64,000 nt of DNA, from NCBI RefSeq assembly GCF_002943525.1, contig NZ_CP025394.1:1426001-1490000 (forward strand), in the 5' to 3' direction. The stretch is from Kitasatospora sp. MMS16-BH015. Its GTDB lineage: Bacteria > Actinomycetota > Actinomycetes > Streptomycetales > Streptomycetaceae. The position numbers and the translations under genes were made by a program. Positions 45,896 through 54,616 of this stretch are shown piece after piece (the first letter of the stretch is position 1; the number at the start of each line of letters is the position of its first letter). Below the pieces are notes generated by a model. The model saw only the letters and a list, made by a program, of their open reading frames with translations, searched no databases and was not told the DNA's origin.

Positions 45896-48649
45896 TCAAC
45901 TCACGTTCACCGCGGTGTCGTCCAGCACGAACGAGGTCTGCTTCTGGTAGTCCTCGGCCCCGGTGAACTTCAGCGTCACCTGCTGCCCCGCGAAGGCGCT
46001 CAGGTTGAAGGTGTGCTGCGAGAAGCCCGAGTTGTGGTTGAGGTTGGAGTAGGTGTACAGGTTGCGCAGCACGGTGCCGGAGCTGTTGAGCACCTGCAGC
46101 TTGAGGGTGTCGTAGGCCGTGGTGGTCGTGGTCTCGGCCGTGTCGACGTGCATCCAGAAGGTGAAGTTGTAGTTGGTGCAGCCGGCGGGCAGCGTCACGG
46201 TCTGGGCCAGCGTGTCGGTGGTGGCCGCGCCCCAGCCGTCGAGCCAGGCGTCGTAGCTGCCGCTGCGCGCCGGTTCGGAGCTGCTGCTGCTGATCACGTC
46301 GACTGGGCTGTGCGTCGAAGTCACGCTCCAGGGTGCCGGGTTGGCGGTGCCGTTCTCGAAGCCCGGGTTGCCGAGCAGCTGCCCGCCGGGGCAGCCGGAG
46401 CCGGTCGGGGTGGCGGACGCCTCGGTGCTCTGCGCCCCCTCGCCCACGCCGTTGACCGCGCTGACCTTGTAGTAGTAGGCCTGACCGGCGGTCAGACCGG
46501 TGTCGGTGCAGGAGGTCACCGCGCCCAGGCCGCTGCAGCCGCCGCTGGTCAGCAGCGTCTCGCCGCCGCTCGCGGTGCCCCGGTAGACCTTGTACGAGGT
46601 GACGTTCTCGCCGCCGGTGTTGGCGGGGGCCGTCCAGTTCAGCGCGACCTGCCCGGTGCCGGCGGTACCGGTCAGCCCGGTGGGCGCGCCCGGCGGTGTC
46701 GCGGCGATCGGCGAGGCCGTGACGGACACCGTCGAGGTCGCGCTGTTGGCCGGCGTGGCGCTGTCGGTGACGGTCAGCGTCGCGGTGTAGGTGCCCGCCG
46801 TGCCATAGGAGTGGGTCGGGTTCTGGGCGGTGCTGGTGGCCGTCCCGTCACCGAAGTCCCAGCTGTAGTGGTACGCCGGGGTGCCGCCGGTGCCGGTGCC
46901 GGTGAAGGCGACGTTCAACGGCACCTGGCCGGAGGTCGGGGTGCCAGACGCACTGGCGGCCAGCGGGTTGCCGACGGCACTGACCGTGGTGGTCACCTGC
47001 GAGGTCGCGGTGTGCGCCGGCGAGGCGCTGTCGGTGACGGTCAGCGTCGCGGTGTAGGTACCCGCGGCGGTGTAGGTGTGGCTCGGGTTCTGGGCGGTGC
47101 CGGCGGCCGTCCCGTCACCGAAGTTCCAGCTGTAGTGGTACGCCGGGGTGCCGCCAGTGGCCGAGCCGGTGAAGGTCTCCGTCAGCGGCGCGTTGCCGTT
47201 GGCCGGGGAGCCGGTGGCGCTCGCGGACAGCGGGGTCTGGCCCTGCACCCAGAAGTCCTCCAGCGGATCACCGAGGGCGGACTGGTCGGCGGTGGTCATC
47301 GGGAAGGTGGACGCGCCCAGGTTGTCGTTGGGGTCGATGACACCGGCGTGCACGTTCTCCATCGTGCGCTCCATCGCCGCGAGCACGTTGCCCGTGTTGT
47401 ACGCGACGTGCGAGAGGTAGTGCTGCTTGACGTACGCCGGGTTCCCGATCACCAGCAGCGGCACGCGGTAGGTGTTGGACACGTGGTCCGAACCGTTGCT
47501 GCCGTTCTGGGTGTCGTCCTCGGTGACGACGATCAGGGTGTTGTCCTTGTACGTCGGGTTGGTCATGATCGAGTTGACGATGGTGTTCGTCGCCGTGTCG
47601 TTGCCCGGGATGTCCTGGTAGGTGCCCGGGTGGTCGTTGAACAGCTCGACGTAGTTGTACGACGGCATGCCGTTGGTGTTGATGAAGTTCAGGTAGTCGT
47701 TCGAGATCGTGCTGTCGGGCAGGCTCTGGTTCAGGCAGGTGTACTCGTTGGTGTGCAACTCCTCGGGGATGTTGGTCCCCGGGCGGTTCGGCGGGAGGAC
47801 CTCGGCCTTGCCGGTGGCCGGGTTCTTCCAGTAGCCGCTACCGCTGTTGAGCATCCAGTAGATGTCACCGTTCATGATCATCGTGTACGGGCTGGTGCCG
47901 CTGCTGGTGCCGGACGGAGTCGTGCAGGCGTTGGTGCCCTCGTCCGTGGGGCCCTTGTCGCTCTGCAGGAAGCGGTCGAACTGGGTGCCGTTCGCGGGGT
48001 ACGACTGCTGCTGACTGCTGGAGGCGGACTGCCCCGAGAACAGGAACCAGTGGTTGGGGCCCGAGGGCGGCTGGACGCCGGTGCTGTAAGAGTCGGACAG
48101 CGAGTACGTCTTGGCCAGGTTGTGCAGGTTCGGCACCGAGCCGATGTGGTTGGTGCTCTGCACCTGGCCGTTGCAGCCCGCGGCGATGGTGGTCGCGCAG
48201 TCACCGAGGTAGTCGTCGAACGTGTGGTTCTCGCGGTAGATGATCACGAAGTGCTGGAACGGCGGGAAGTACGGCGCCGTCGGGTTCACCGCCGCTTCGG
48301 GCTGCGCCGTGATCGACTGCTGGCCGTTGGCGGCCGTCTTCATGACGGTCTTGTTGGTGATGGCGAAGTTCTTGGGCTGCGGGAACTTCGAGAACTCCAC
48401 GCCGGGGGCGGCGAACACCGCGCCGGAGCAGTCGAAGTCGTCCGGCTTGTAGTTCATCGGCCGCTTGCCGACCGGCAGGTTCTTCGCGCCCGCCGGGCTC
48501 GTCCCCGGGTCCCACCCCTTCAGCGTGCACGAGCCGACGCCGGTCTTGGGGTGTCCCACCACCCCCTCCGCCGTGGCCAGCGAAGCCCCACCCAGCGAGA
48601 TCACGGCGAGCGCGGCCACGCCCACCGATCTCTTCTTCCACTTCCTCAT
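45896..48649 (-). CDS. Secreted phosphoesterase (alkaline-phosphatase superfamily) with PKD and FN3 domains
   Basis: 917 residues from ATG 48649. Signal peptide about 1-27 (KKRSVGVAALAVISLGGASLA). The phosphoesterase domain about 60-440 has VIIYRENHTFDDYLGD at the nucleophile region and VVTEDDTQNGSNGSDHV at the metal site, as in phospholipase C/acid phosphatase relatives. Two PKD domains follow (about 480-560 and 565-650, each with YHYSWDFGDG or YHYSWNFGDG), then an FN3 domain about 660-745 and a C-terminal beta-sandwich about 755-917. It is probably an extracellular phosphate-scavenging or lipid-acting enzyme with polymer-binding modules. The 33-bp gap to the ABC ATPase suggests a shared transcript. 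Confidence 0.9.
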   Translation of the reverse strand: MRKWKKRSVGVAALAVISLGGASLATAEGVVGHPKTGVGSCTLKGWDPGTSPAGAKNLPVGKRPMNYKPDDFDCSGAVFAAPGVEFSKFPQPKNFAITNKTVMKTAANGQQSITAQPEAAVNPTAPYFPPFQHFVIIYRENHTFDDYLGDCATTIAAGCNGQVQSTNHIGSVPNLHNLAKTYSLSDSYSTGVQPPSGPNHWFLFSGQSASSSQQQSYPANGTQFDRFLQSDKGPTDEGTNACTTPSGTSSGTSPYTMIMNGDIYWMLNSGSGYWKNPATGKAEVLPPNRPGTNIPEELHTNEYTCLNQSLPDSTISNDYLNFINTNGMPSYNYVELFNDHPGTYQDIPGNDTATNTIVNSIMTNPTYKDNTLIVVTEDDTQNGSNGSDHVSNTYRVPLLVIGNPAYVKQHYLSHVAYNTGNVLAAMERTMENVHAGVIDPNDNLGASTFPMTTADQSALGDPLEDFWVQGQTPLSASATGSPANGNAPLTETFTGSATGGTPAYHYSWNFGDGTAAGTAQNPSHTYTAAGTYTATLTVTDSASPAHTATSQVTTTVSAVGNPLAASASGTPTSGQVPLNVAFTGTGTGGTPAYHYSWDFGDGTATSTAQNPTHSYGTAGTYTATLTVTDSATPANSATSTVSVTASPIAATPPGAPTGLTGTAGTGQVALNWTAPANTGGENVTSYKVYRGTASGGETLLTSGGCSGLGAVTSCTDTGLTAGQAYYYKVSAVNGVGEGAQSTEASATPTGSGCPGGQLLGNPGFENGTANPAPWSVTSTHSPVDVISSSSSEPARSGSYDAWLDGWGAATTDTLAQTVTLPAGCTNYNFTFWMHVDTAETTTTTAYDTLKLQVLNSSGTVLRNLYTYSNLNHNSGFSQHTFNLSAFAGQQVTLKFTGAEDYQKQTSFVLDDTAVNVS

Positions 48650-49212
48650 CCTGACGCCTCCGCTCGATGACGGTGCATTCCTGAGATGACTGCGGCCGGA
48701 CAACTGCCGTCCGTATGGTCACCGCGTGGCGGAGGGCGGGCAAGTAGATGCGCGTAGATTTTGCGCAATCAAGGCCGTCCACACGGCAGTTCGCCGGCCG
48801 CTGCCCACAGAGCGGTCCGCTCTGTGCGCCGCCGGTGAAGGAGTCTTCATCGCGGATCGAAACCGCCGTCCAATCCCGGCTTCCGGCGAATTCGCGGCCA
48901 CGGAACGGCGTCGACGGCAGTGCGCGGCGAGGGCCGGCTCGCCGGCTCGCCGGATCGAGGGGCTGGGGCGGGAGCCGGGTCGCGGGAGCGGACGGGCCGG
49001 GTCGTGCGGGCCGGGCGGGCCGTGGGTGCACCGACTTGTCCAGCCAACACTGGCGCGGTTGTTCAGCCAACACCGGTCCGTCGGTGGCAATGCTGTCTGG
49101 CCATCTTTCCGCCATGAACCGTTCTTCCGCGCGTACTCCCGAGTAGACCCACGAGTAGCTAGCCTCTCCGCTGTCATGTCCGGGGCCACTCACCCTCCCA
49201 GGAGACCGCACC
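48650..49212. promoter_or_regulatory. Divergent intergenic region between two secreted phosphohydrolase genes
   Basis: 563 bp without a convincing gene; the open frames here are compositional. It must hold both promoters. A direct repeat, GTCCAGCCAAC at 49039..49049 and GTTCAGCCAAC at 49062..49072, spaced 23 bp, lies about 140 bp before the nuclease-like gene. The GTTCA element recalls PhoP-box repeats, and both flanking genes encode phosphate-releasing enzymes, but the match is partial. Confidence 0.5.
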
Positions 49213-50238
49213 GTGCTTTCCCGTCGTACCGCCACCGCCTTCGCCGCCGCCCTGTTGCTCGGCGGCACGCTCCAGACCGCTTCGGCCCAGGCCGCCGCCG
49301 CCCCGAACACCCTCTCGGTGTTCGCCTTCAACGTGGACCTCGGCACCTCGGTGGTCGACTGGTCGCAGAACGAGCAGGCCTCCCGGCGGACGCCGATCGT
49401 CGAGCAGATCGTCCGTCAGCACAGCGCCGACGTGGTGATCCTGGACGAGCTGTTCAACAACTCCTCGGTCAGCGACATCAACAGCAAGCTGGCCGACCTC
49501 TACCCGTACCGCACCCCCGTGGTCGGCGGCACCTGCTCGGGCGGCGGCTGGAACGGCGTCAGCGGCAACTGCTCCAGCTCGCCGTTCGTGATCAACGGCG
49601 GCACGATGATCCTCTCCAAGTACCCGATCGCCGCCCAGTACGCGCACGTCTTCTCCAACTCCACCTACGGCACCTGGGACTACCACGCCGACAAGGGCGC
49701 CGCGCTGGTGCAGGTGAACAAGGGCGGCGTGAAGACCTGGGTGGTCGGCACCCACCTGCAGGCCGACGAGTCCGACAAGTCCACCGACACCACCCAGGCC
49801 ACCCGCCTCGGCCAGCTCGGCGAGATCAAGGACTGGGTGAACGGCATCGTCGGCTCCTCCGCCCCGGTGCTGATCGGCGGCGACCTCAACGTGGAGTACT
49901 TCCACGGCGCCTCGCGCAACGACTACGCCAACGCGCAGAACGCGGTGAACGGCGTGCTCGGCACCCCCGCCACCGACCCGGGCCAGAACCGCACCACCAT
50001 GGACTGCCCGGTCGCCTCCTGGTGCCAGTACATGGCCGGCGTCGAGACCTTCCCGGTCGACTACCGCGACGACCTGGACTACCTCGGCTACCTCAACGCC
50101 CCGGGCCGCCCGGTGCCGGTCACGCTGCCGACCGTGAACATCGACTTCGACCCGCAGGCGGGCTGGACCCAGGGCCAGCTGGACACCAACGCCCCGAGCG
50201 ACCACTACCCGGTCGAGGCCACCTTCCAGCTCAACTGA
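49213..50238 (+). CDS. Secreted endonuclease/exonuclease/phosphatase-family enzyme (sphingomyelinase-like)
   Basis: 341 residues from GTG 49213 (GGAGACC upstream). Signal peptide about 1-28. Catalytic features of the EEP fold are present: FAFNVDL at the N terminus, a Glu in ILDELFNN, GTHLQA, GGDLNV and the terminal SDHYPV with the general base His. Length and the secreted nature fit bacterial neutral sphingomyelinase/phospholipase C relatives. It ends facing the sensor kinase gene, with a hairpin between. Confidence 0.9.
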   Translation: MLSRRTATAFAAALLLGGTLQTASAQAAAAPNTLSVFAFNVDLGTSVVDWSQNEQASRRTPIVEQIVRQHSADVVILDELFNNSSVSDINSKLADLYPYRTPVVGGTCSGGGWNGVSGNCSSSPFVINGGTMILSKYPIAAQYAHVFSNSTYGTWDYHADKGAALVQVNKGGVKTWVVGTHLQADESDKSTDTTQATRLGQLGEIKDWVNGIVGSSAPVLIGGDLNVEYFHGASRNDYANAQNAVNGVLGTPATDPGQNRTTMDCPVASWCQYMAGVETFPVDYRDDLDYLGYLNAPGRPVPVTLPTVNIDFDPQAGWTQGQLDTNAPSDHYPVEATFQLN

Positions 50239-50246
50239 CACCCCGT

Positions 50247-50262
50247 CCGGTCAGCCGACCGG
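50247..50262. terminator. Short bidirectional hairpin between convergent genes
   Basis: CCGGTC-AGCC-GACCGG, a 6-bp stem spanning the 12-bp gap between the EEP-family gene and the stop region of the histidine kinase gene. Confidence 0.45.
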
Positions 50263-51450
50263 TAGCTCCAGCTCGGCGACGGCCCCGGGGTCGTTGCCGA
50301 GCCGCAGGGTGATGCCGAGGGCCTCGGCGTGGCCCTTGGCGATGGTCAGGCCCAGCCCGTGGCCGTGGCCGCGCTCCCGGGCCCCGGTGCGGAAGCGCTG
50401 CGGGCCCTCCCGCAGGATCGCCTCCGGGTAGCCGGGCCCGTGGTCGCGGACGGTCACGGTGGCCCCGGCCACCTCGACCAGCACCGGGGCCCGGCCGTGC
50501 CGGTGCGCGTTGGCCAGCAGGTTGGCCAGGATCCGGTCCAGCCGCCGTACGTCGGTGGAGACCGTCGCCTCCTGGGAGACCACCACCTCCGCCTCCCCCG
50601 GCGCCGCCGCGACCGCCCGGCGGACCACCTGGCCGAGCGGCACCGGCGCGAGCTCGGGCCGCTCGGCCCCCGCGTCCAGCCGGGAGACCTCGAGCAGGTC
50701 CTCGGTCAGGCTGCACAGCACCCGGACCCGCCCCTGCACCAACTCGGTGGGCCGCCCGGGCGGGAGCAGTTCGGCGGCGGTGAGCAGGCCGGTCAGCGGG
50801 GTGCGCAGCTCGTGCGCCACGTCGGCGGTGAACCGCTGCTCGCTGGCCAGCTTGGCGCTGAGCACCGCCGACATCGAGTCCACGGCCGCCGCGAGTTCGG
50901 CCACCTCGTCCCGGGGTCGGCCGAGCGGACCGATCCGGGCCGCCAGGTCGCCCTTGGCGATCCGGCGGGCCGTCCGGGCGGCCGTCCGCAGCCGGCTGCT
51001 GATCCGGTCGGCGGCCAGCACCCCGGCCAGCACCGTGACGGCCACCGAGAGCGCGGCCGAGACGGTGAAGGTGCGGTCGAGTTGGGCGATCGCCTTCGCG
51101 TCCTCGGCGTAGTCCACCCGGACCGAGACCACCCGGTCACCGGCCGGCGCTGCCGCCCACATCGCCGGGCCGTCCGGGCCCGGTCCGAGCAGCGAGCCGT
51201 GCCGGCCCTCCTGCGCCAACTGGCGCAGCTTCGGCGGCAGGGCCGGGTCGTCCGGCGTCGCGCCCCAGCCGACCAGTTCGCCGGTCCGCTCGTACCCGGT
51301 GAGCACCGAGTCGAGCGCGTTCTCCGCCGAGCGGCGGGCCTGGGCCACGTGCTGGCCCACCGAGGCGCGGTGCACCAGCAGGCCGAGGGTGACGGCCACC
51401 AGGAAGGAGACCAGCGCGACGGTCGCGGCGATCTGGCGGCGCAGGTTCAC
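50251..51450 (-). CDS. Two-component sensor histidine kinase, CseC-like
   Basis: 399 residues. A transmembrane helix at about 8-28, an extracytoplasmic loop to about 130, a second helix about 132-152, HAMP about 155-205, then the H-box FTADVAHELRTPLTGL with the phosphorylated His, an N-box ANLLANAHRHG and G-boxes VRDHGPGYP and GHGLGL. The GTG start overlaps the response-regulator stop (GTGA). Gene order lipoprotein, regulator, kinase matches CseA-CseB-CseC, the cell-envelope stress system of Streptomyces, although no sigE is seen beside it. Confidence 0.92.
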   Translation of the reverse strand: MNLRRQIAATVALVSFLVAVTLGLLVHRASVGQHVAQARRSAENALDSVLTGYERTGELVGWGATPDDPALPPKLRQLAQEGRHGSLLGPGPDGPAMWAAAPAGDRVVSVRVDYAEDAKAIAQLDRTFTVSAALSVAVTVLAGVLAADRISSRLRTAARTARRIAKGDLAARIGPLGRPRDEVAELAAAVDSMSAVLSAKLASEQRFTADVAHELRTPLTGLLTAAELLPPGRPTELVQGRVRVLCSLTEDLLEVSRLDAGAERPELAPVPLGQVVRRAVAAAPGEAEVVVSQEATVSTDVRRLDRILANLLANAHRHGRAPVLVEVAGATVTVRDHGPGYPEAILREGPQRFRTGARERGHGHGLGLTIAKGHAEALGITLRLGNDPGAVAELELPVG

Positions 51451-52172
51451 CCGGCCCTCCGCAGCCGGTAGCCGAAGCCCCGGACGGTCTCGATCCTGGC
51501 CGCCCCGATCTTGGCCCGCAGCCGCTGCACGTGCACGTCCACCACCCGGCTGTCGGCGCCCCAGGAGTAGTCCCAGACCCGTTCGAGCAGCGTCTGCCGC
51601 TCCAGCGCCACGCCCGGCGCGGCAGTGAACTCCAGCAGCAGCCGCAGCTCGGTCGGGGTGAGCGGCACCGGCCGCCCGGCCACCCTGACCTCCAGTGCCT
51701 CGGTGTCCAGCTCCAGGTCCTCGATCACCCGCACCGCTCGCGGAGCCGGCTCGGCCGACTGCTCCGGGGTGGCCGCCGGGCGGCTGGTGCGGCGCAGCAC
51801 GGTGCGGATCCGCGCCACCAGGACGGCGCTCTCGAACGGCTTGGTGATGTAGTCGTCGGCCCCCGCCTCCAGGCCGGAGACCACGTCGATCGCCTCGGTG
51901 CGGGCCGACATCATCAGGATCGGCAGCTGGCTCTCCTCTCGGACGCGGCGGCAGAGCCCGACCCCGTCCAGCAGCGGCAGCATCACGTCCAGCAGCAGGA
52001 TGTCGGGCCGCCGGGCCCGGAACGCCTCCAGCCCTTCCAGCCCGTCGGCGGCGGTCTCCACCGGGAAGCCGTAGCGCTCCAGGGCCATCCTGGTCGCCTC
52101 GCGGATCACCTCGTCGTCCTCGACCAGCAGGATCCGGGGGACGGCGACGGGGGCGGGCGCGGAGTCGGTCAT
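51447..52172 (-). CDS. OmpR-type response regulator, CseB-like
   Basis: 241 residues. Receiver about 12-125: VEDDEVIREATRMALERYGF, phosphorylated Asp in LLLDVMLPLLDG, and conserved Lys in YITKPF. A winged helix about 145-238 contains VPLTPTELRLLLEF and VVDVHVQRLRAKIG. The receiver and wing strongly recall CseB. ATG 52172 overlaps the stop of the lipoprotein gene (ATGA). Confidence 0.94.
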   Translation of the reverse strand: MTDSAPAPVAVPRILLVEDDEVIREATRMALERYGFPVETAADGLEGLEAFRARRPDILLLDVMLPLLDGVGLCRRVREESQLPILMMSARTEAIDVVSGLEAGADDYITKPFESAVLVARIRTVLRRTSRPAATPEQSAEPAPRAVRVIEDLELDTEALEVRVAGRPVPLTPTELRLLLEFTAAPGVALERQTLLERVWDYSWGADSRVVDVHVQRLRAKIGAARIETVRGFGYRLRRAG

Positions 52173-52960
52173 CGGGTGGGCCTCGGTTGCGGGACGGGGA
52201 CGGCGGAGACCAGCGGCTCGGGGTGGCCGGTCGCGGGGGCGGCGGCAGCAGAGGGTGCAGCGGGGGCGGCGGTGGGCGCGACGGACGGCTCCACGGAGAC
52301 GGAGGCCATCGGGGCCGGGCAGTAGGTGGCGCCGTCGGGCAGGCCGCTGCCGGTGATCCGGCGGTCGGTACGGACCAGCCGGCCGTCCTGCCAGTGGTAG
52401 GTGGTGTCGGTGCCGGTCTTGGACTGCGGGCCGTCGGGCTCGTGCAGCAGCAGGTCGGGGCCGACGGTGCCGGCGCTGAAGCCCGGCTGGGCGCGCTGGG
52501 CGAGCACCGGGAAGAGCCGGCCCTCGCGCAGTTGGTAGACGTGCAGGTAGCCGCCGTCGGTACCGGTGAGCACGGCGGTGATCAGCTCCGGCTCGCCGTC
52601 GCCGGAGAGGTCCCGCAGCTGGGCCGGCTGCACCTGGCAGCCCGCGCAGCCGCCGGTCAGCGCCTTCCGCTCCTCCGGCTGGAGCGCAGGGTCCGCCGCC
52701 AGCACGGTCCTGGCCTCGACGGCACCGAGGCCGCCGGCCGGGACGGTCAGGCCCGGCACCGGGCTGGGCGGCGGCAGCGAACCGGAGGCCTCCGGCGAGG
52801 GGGCGGCGGCCGGTTGGACGGCCGGCCAGAGCGGCACCTGGCTCGGTCGGGGGGTCAGGGAGCGGGCGGGGCCGGCGTCGTGCAGCGCGCCGGCCCCGGC
52901 GCACCCGCCGAGCAACGGGATCGCCGCCAGCGCGAGGGCGGTCCAGCGGGGGGTCCTCAC
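52169..52960 (-). CDS. Secreted lipoprotein, CseA-like
   Basis: 263 residues from GTG 52960. The lipobox is LLGGC near residues 16-20, so it should be diacylated and attached to the outer face of the membrane. It is Pro/Ala-rich up to about residue 90, then a folded part containing DLSGDGEPELITAV, an FG-GAP-like or calcium-loop-like stretch. CseA in S. coelicolor is a lipoprotein that dampens the CseBC signal; position and type agree here. Sequence identity to CseA was not tested. Confidence 0.85.
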   Translation of the reverse strand: MRTPRWTALALAAIPLLGGCAGAGALHDAGPARSLTPRPSQVPLWPAVQPAAAPSPEASGSLPPPSPVPGLTVPAGGLGAVEARTVLAADPALQPEERKALTGGCAGCQVQPAQLRDLSGDGEPELITAVLTGTDGGYLHVYQLREGRLFPVLAQRAQPGFSAGTVGPDLLLHEPDGPQSKTGTDTTYHWQDGRLVRTDRRITGSGLPDGATYCPAPMASVSVEPSVAPTAAPAAPSAAAAPATGHPEPLVSAVPVPQPRPTR

Positions 52961-53046
52961 GGTGGCGGCCTCTCGGGGACGGGACGGGCGTTGATGGTGC
53001 AGCTCGATGCGGGTGGGACGTGCACAGGAGACGCTACTTCCGGTAC

Positions 53047-53064
53047 GCGCAGTTCCCCGCGCCC
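53047..53064. repeat. Intergenic GCGCAGTTCCCCGCGCCC motif
   Basis: This 18-base motif also appears in both arms of the inverted repeat at 56020..56089. It is a familiar dispersed intergenic motif in Streptomyces chromosomes. Here only one arm is present, between the sortase stop and the lipoprotein gene. Confidence 0.6.
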
Positions 53065-53111
53065 TTGGGGGATGCCGTAACCAGTTCCTGTCCTCCCTGG
53101 TGGGCGCCGGG

Positions 53112-53783
53112 TCATCTCACCAGATCGGCGAGGGCGATGATGTTGTCGGTGTAGTGGCCGTTGCCGCCCAGGGTGCCGCCGCAGGTGATGAGGCGGAGCT
53201 GGGGCGTGTCGGTGTTGCCGTAGACCAGGTCGGTCGGGAACTCCGCCTTCGGGTACTGCTTGAGCTCGCGGACGCGGTAGCCGACCGTGCTGCCGTCCTG
53301 GCGGCGGATGTCGATCCGGTCGCCGGGCCGGAGCTCGCGCAGCCGACTGAAGACGGCCGGCCCCTTGTGGGTGTCCAGATGACCGAGCAGGACGGCCGGC
53401 CCGATCTGACCCGGGGTCGGGCCCTCGCGGTACCAGCTCACCTGCTCGGGGTGGTCGAGCGGCGGCACCTCGACGGTGCCGTCGGGGTTGAGCCCGGTGG
53501 ACGTGACGGGGGCGTCGACGCCGATCCGGGCGATGGTCAGGTGCACCGGCGGCGAGGCCGGAACCGGGGCGACCGGCGGCGCCTTGGCCGTGGACGCCTG
53601 GGTGCTGGGTTCCTGGGTGGCCGGGGGCAGCGGCTGCGAGGTGGCGATCCGCACCGGCGCGGGGGCCGGCGAGCCGCCGAGCAGCACGATCCCGCCGGCC
53701 AGGGCGAGCGCCCCCGCCGTCGCCGCCGGCGCCCAACGGGGGCGCCGGCGACGGCGGCTGCCAGGGCGTGACTCTCGGGTCAC
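53112..53783 (-). CDS. Class F sortase
   Basis: 223 residues with an N-terminal membrane anchor (about 20-38) after a very basic start (RRRRRPR), a Pro-rich linker to about 75, and a sortase domain. Catalytic residues: His in VLLGHLDTH, Cys in LITCGG, and the Arg probably in the segment just before the end. Class F sortases of actinobacteria attach surface proteins to peptidoglycan. A small wall-protein gene lies 140 bp upstream in the same direction. GTG 53783 is the apparent start. Confidence 0.93.
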   Translation of the reverse strand: MTRESRPGSRRRRRPRWAPAATAGALALAGGIVLLGGSPAPAPVRIATSQPLPPATQEPSTQASTAKAPPVAPVPASPPVHLTIARIGVDAPVTSTGLNPDGTVEVPPLDHPEQVSWYREGPTPGQIGPAVLLGHLDTHKGPAVFSRLRELRPGDRIDIRRQDGSTVGYRVRELKQYPKAEFPTDLVYGNTDTPQLRLITCGGTLGGNGHYTDNIIALADLVR

Positions 53784-53923
53784 GTCGGATCAGCGGGCGT
53801 CGTTGGGGTGCGTGCATCGGCGGCGCCGAGGAGGGAGCCCATGCGGAGCATCGGCGACTGACGAGAAGTCGTCGAGGTGCGTGCCCCGGCGGCGGCCGCC
53901 TGGCGTGATCCGAGAGTCACGCC

Positions 53924-54301
53924 CTAGCCCTGAGCGCCGGCACGGCGACGGACGACGGCGAAGCCGAGGGCGGTGGCGCCGACCGCGGCCAGGCCCGAGC
54001 CGGCGACCAGGGTGACGGTGGACGGGCCGGTCTCGCCCTCACCGGTCTGGGCGCCGCCCTTGGGGACGGTCTTCACCTGCGGGGCGCCGGCCGGGGCCGG
54101 GGTCACCGCGGTCTTGCCGCCCGAGGCCGGGGCGGGCGAGACGCTGGCGGACGGGGCGGCCGAGACGCTCGCGGTCGGCGCGGCCGGGGCCGGGGTGCCG
54201 TCGGCGAAGGCCGAGGCGCCGGAGAGCGCGACGGCGCCTGCGGCCCCGGCCGCGACCAGGGCGAACCGGACGGCGTGACGGATCTGACGAGGAGCTGCCA
54301 T
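53924..54301 (-). CDS. Small cell-wall-anchored protein, likely sortase substrate
   Basis: 125 residues: signal peptide about 1-34, an Ala/Pro/Ser/Thr-rich middle, then KGGAQTGEGE, a hydrophobic helix (about 95-117) and a basic tail RRRAGAQG. This is the layout of a sortase sorting signal, but the expected LPxTG is replaced by a GGAQTG-type motif. The neighbouring sortase may recognise that variant. It may be only a wall-spanning stalk, because no functional domain is visible. Confidence 0.8.
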   Translation of the reverse strand: MAAPRQIRHAVRFALVAAGAAGAVALSGASAFADGTPAPAAPTASVSAAPSASVSPAPASGGKTAVTPAPAGAPQVKTVPKGGAQTGEGETGPSTVTLVAGSGLAAVGATALGFAVVRRRAGAQG

Positions 54302-54318
54302 GGGGGTTCCTTCACAGG

Positions 54319-54357
54319 CTCACCGCTCCCGGCCGGGCGGCCGGGTCTGTCGGTGAG
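54319..54357. other. Two-part hairpin in the 5' leader of the wall-protein gene
   Basis: CTCACCG (54319..54325) pairs with CGGTGAG (54351..54357), enclosing a CCCGGCC-GGGC-GGCCGGG hairpin (54328..54345). It lies 18 bp upstream of the start codon, so it would form in the leader RNA and could limit translation or stabilise the message. Confidence 0.5.
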
Positions 54358-54427
54358 TCAGACATTAGGAACCGCACCTCACAGTGCCCGCCCGGCCGCG
54401 TAACGGCCACCGGCCGACTCTGTAACA

Positions 54428-54614
54428 GTCGGCCGGTGGTAATCGTCGGCCGGTGGTAATCGTCGGTTGGCGGTAGTCGTCGGTTGGCGGTAACAGTAGG
54501 CCGATGGCAACAATCGCCCTGAGGTAACGATCGGCAGAGCGTAAAGGTCGGACGGACGCAAAGGTAGGCCGAGCGCAAAGGTCAGCCGGGTGCAAAGGTC
54601 GGCCGACGGCAAGC
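54428..54614. repeat. Degenerate 17-bp tandem repeat, 11 units
   Basis: Eleven consecutive 17-base units with no gaps. The first two are identical (GTCGGCCGGTGGTAATC); later ones drift to endings such as CGCAAAG. The common pattern is GTCGGCCGN-NGGTAA-NN. It fills the gap between the wall-protein promoter and the stop codon of the histidine phosphatase gene, ending 2 bp from that stop. It is not coding in a sensible frame and has no CRISPR-like spacer structure. Confidence 0.9.
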
Positions 54615-54616
54615 TG

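Noticed and set aside
45287..48670. A plus-strand frame of over 1100 codons opposite the phosphoesterase and ABC ATPase genes
   Set aside because: GC-rich antisense frame of Gly/Val/Arg-rich sequence; the minus strand has a signal peptide, phosphoesterase, PKD and FN3 domains and a complete ABC ATPase.
54428..54614. CRISPR array
   Set aside because: Contiguous 17-bp units with no unique spacers and no cas genes nearby; an ordinary tandem repeat.
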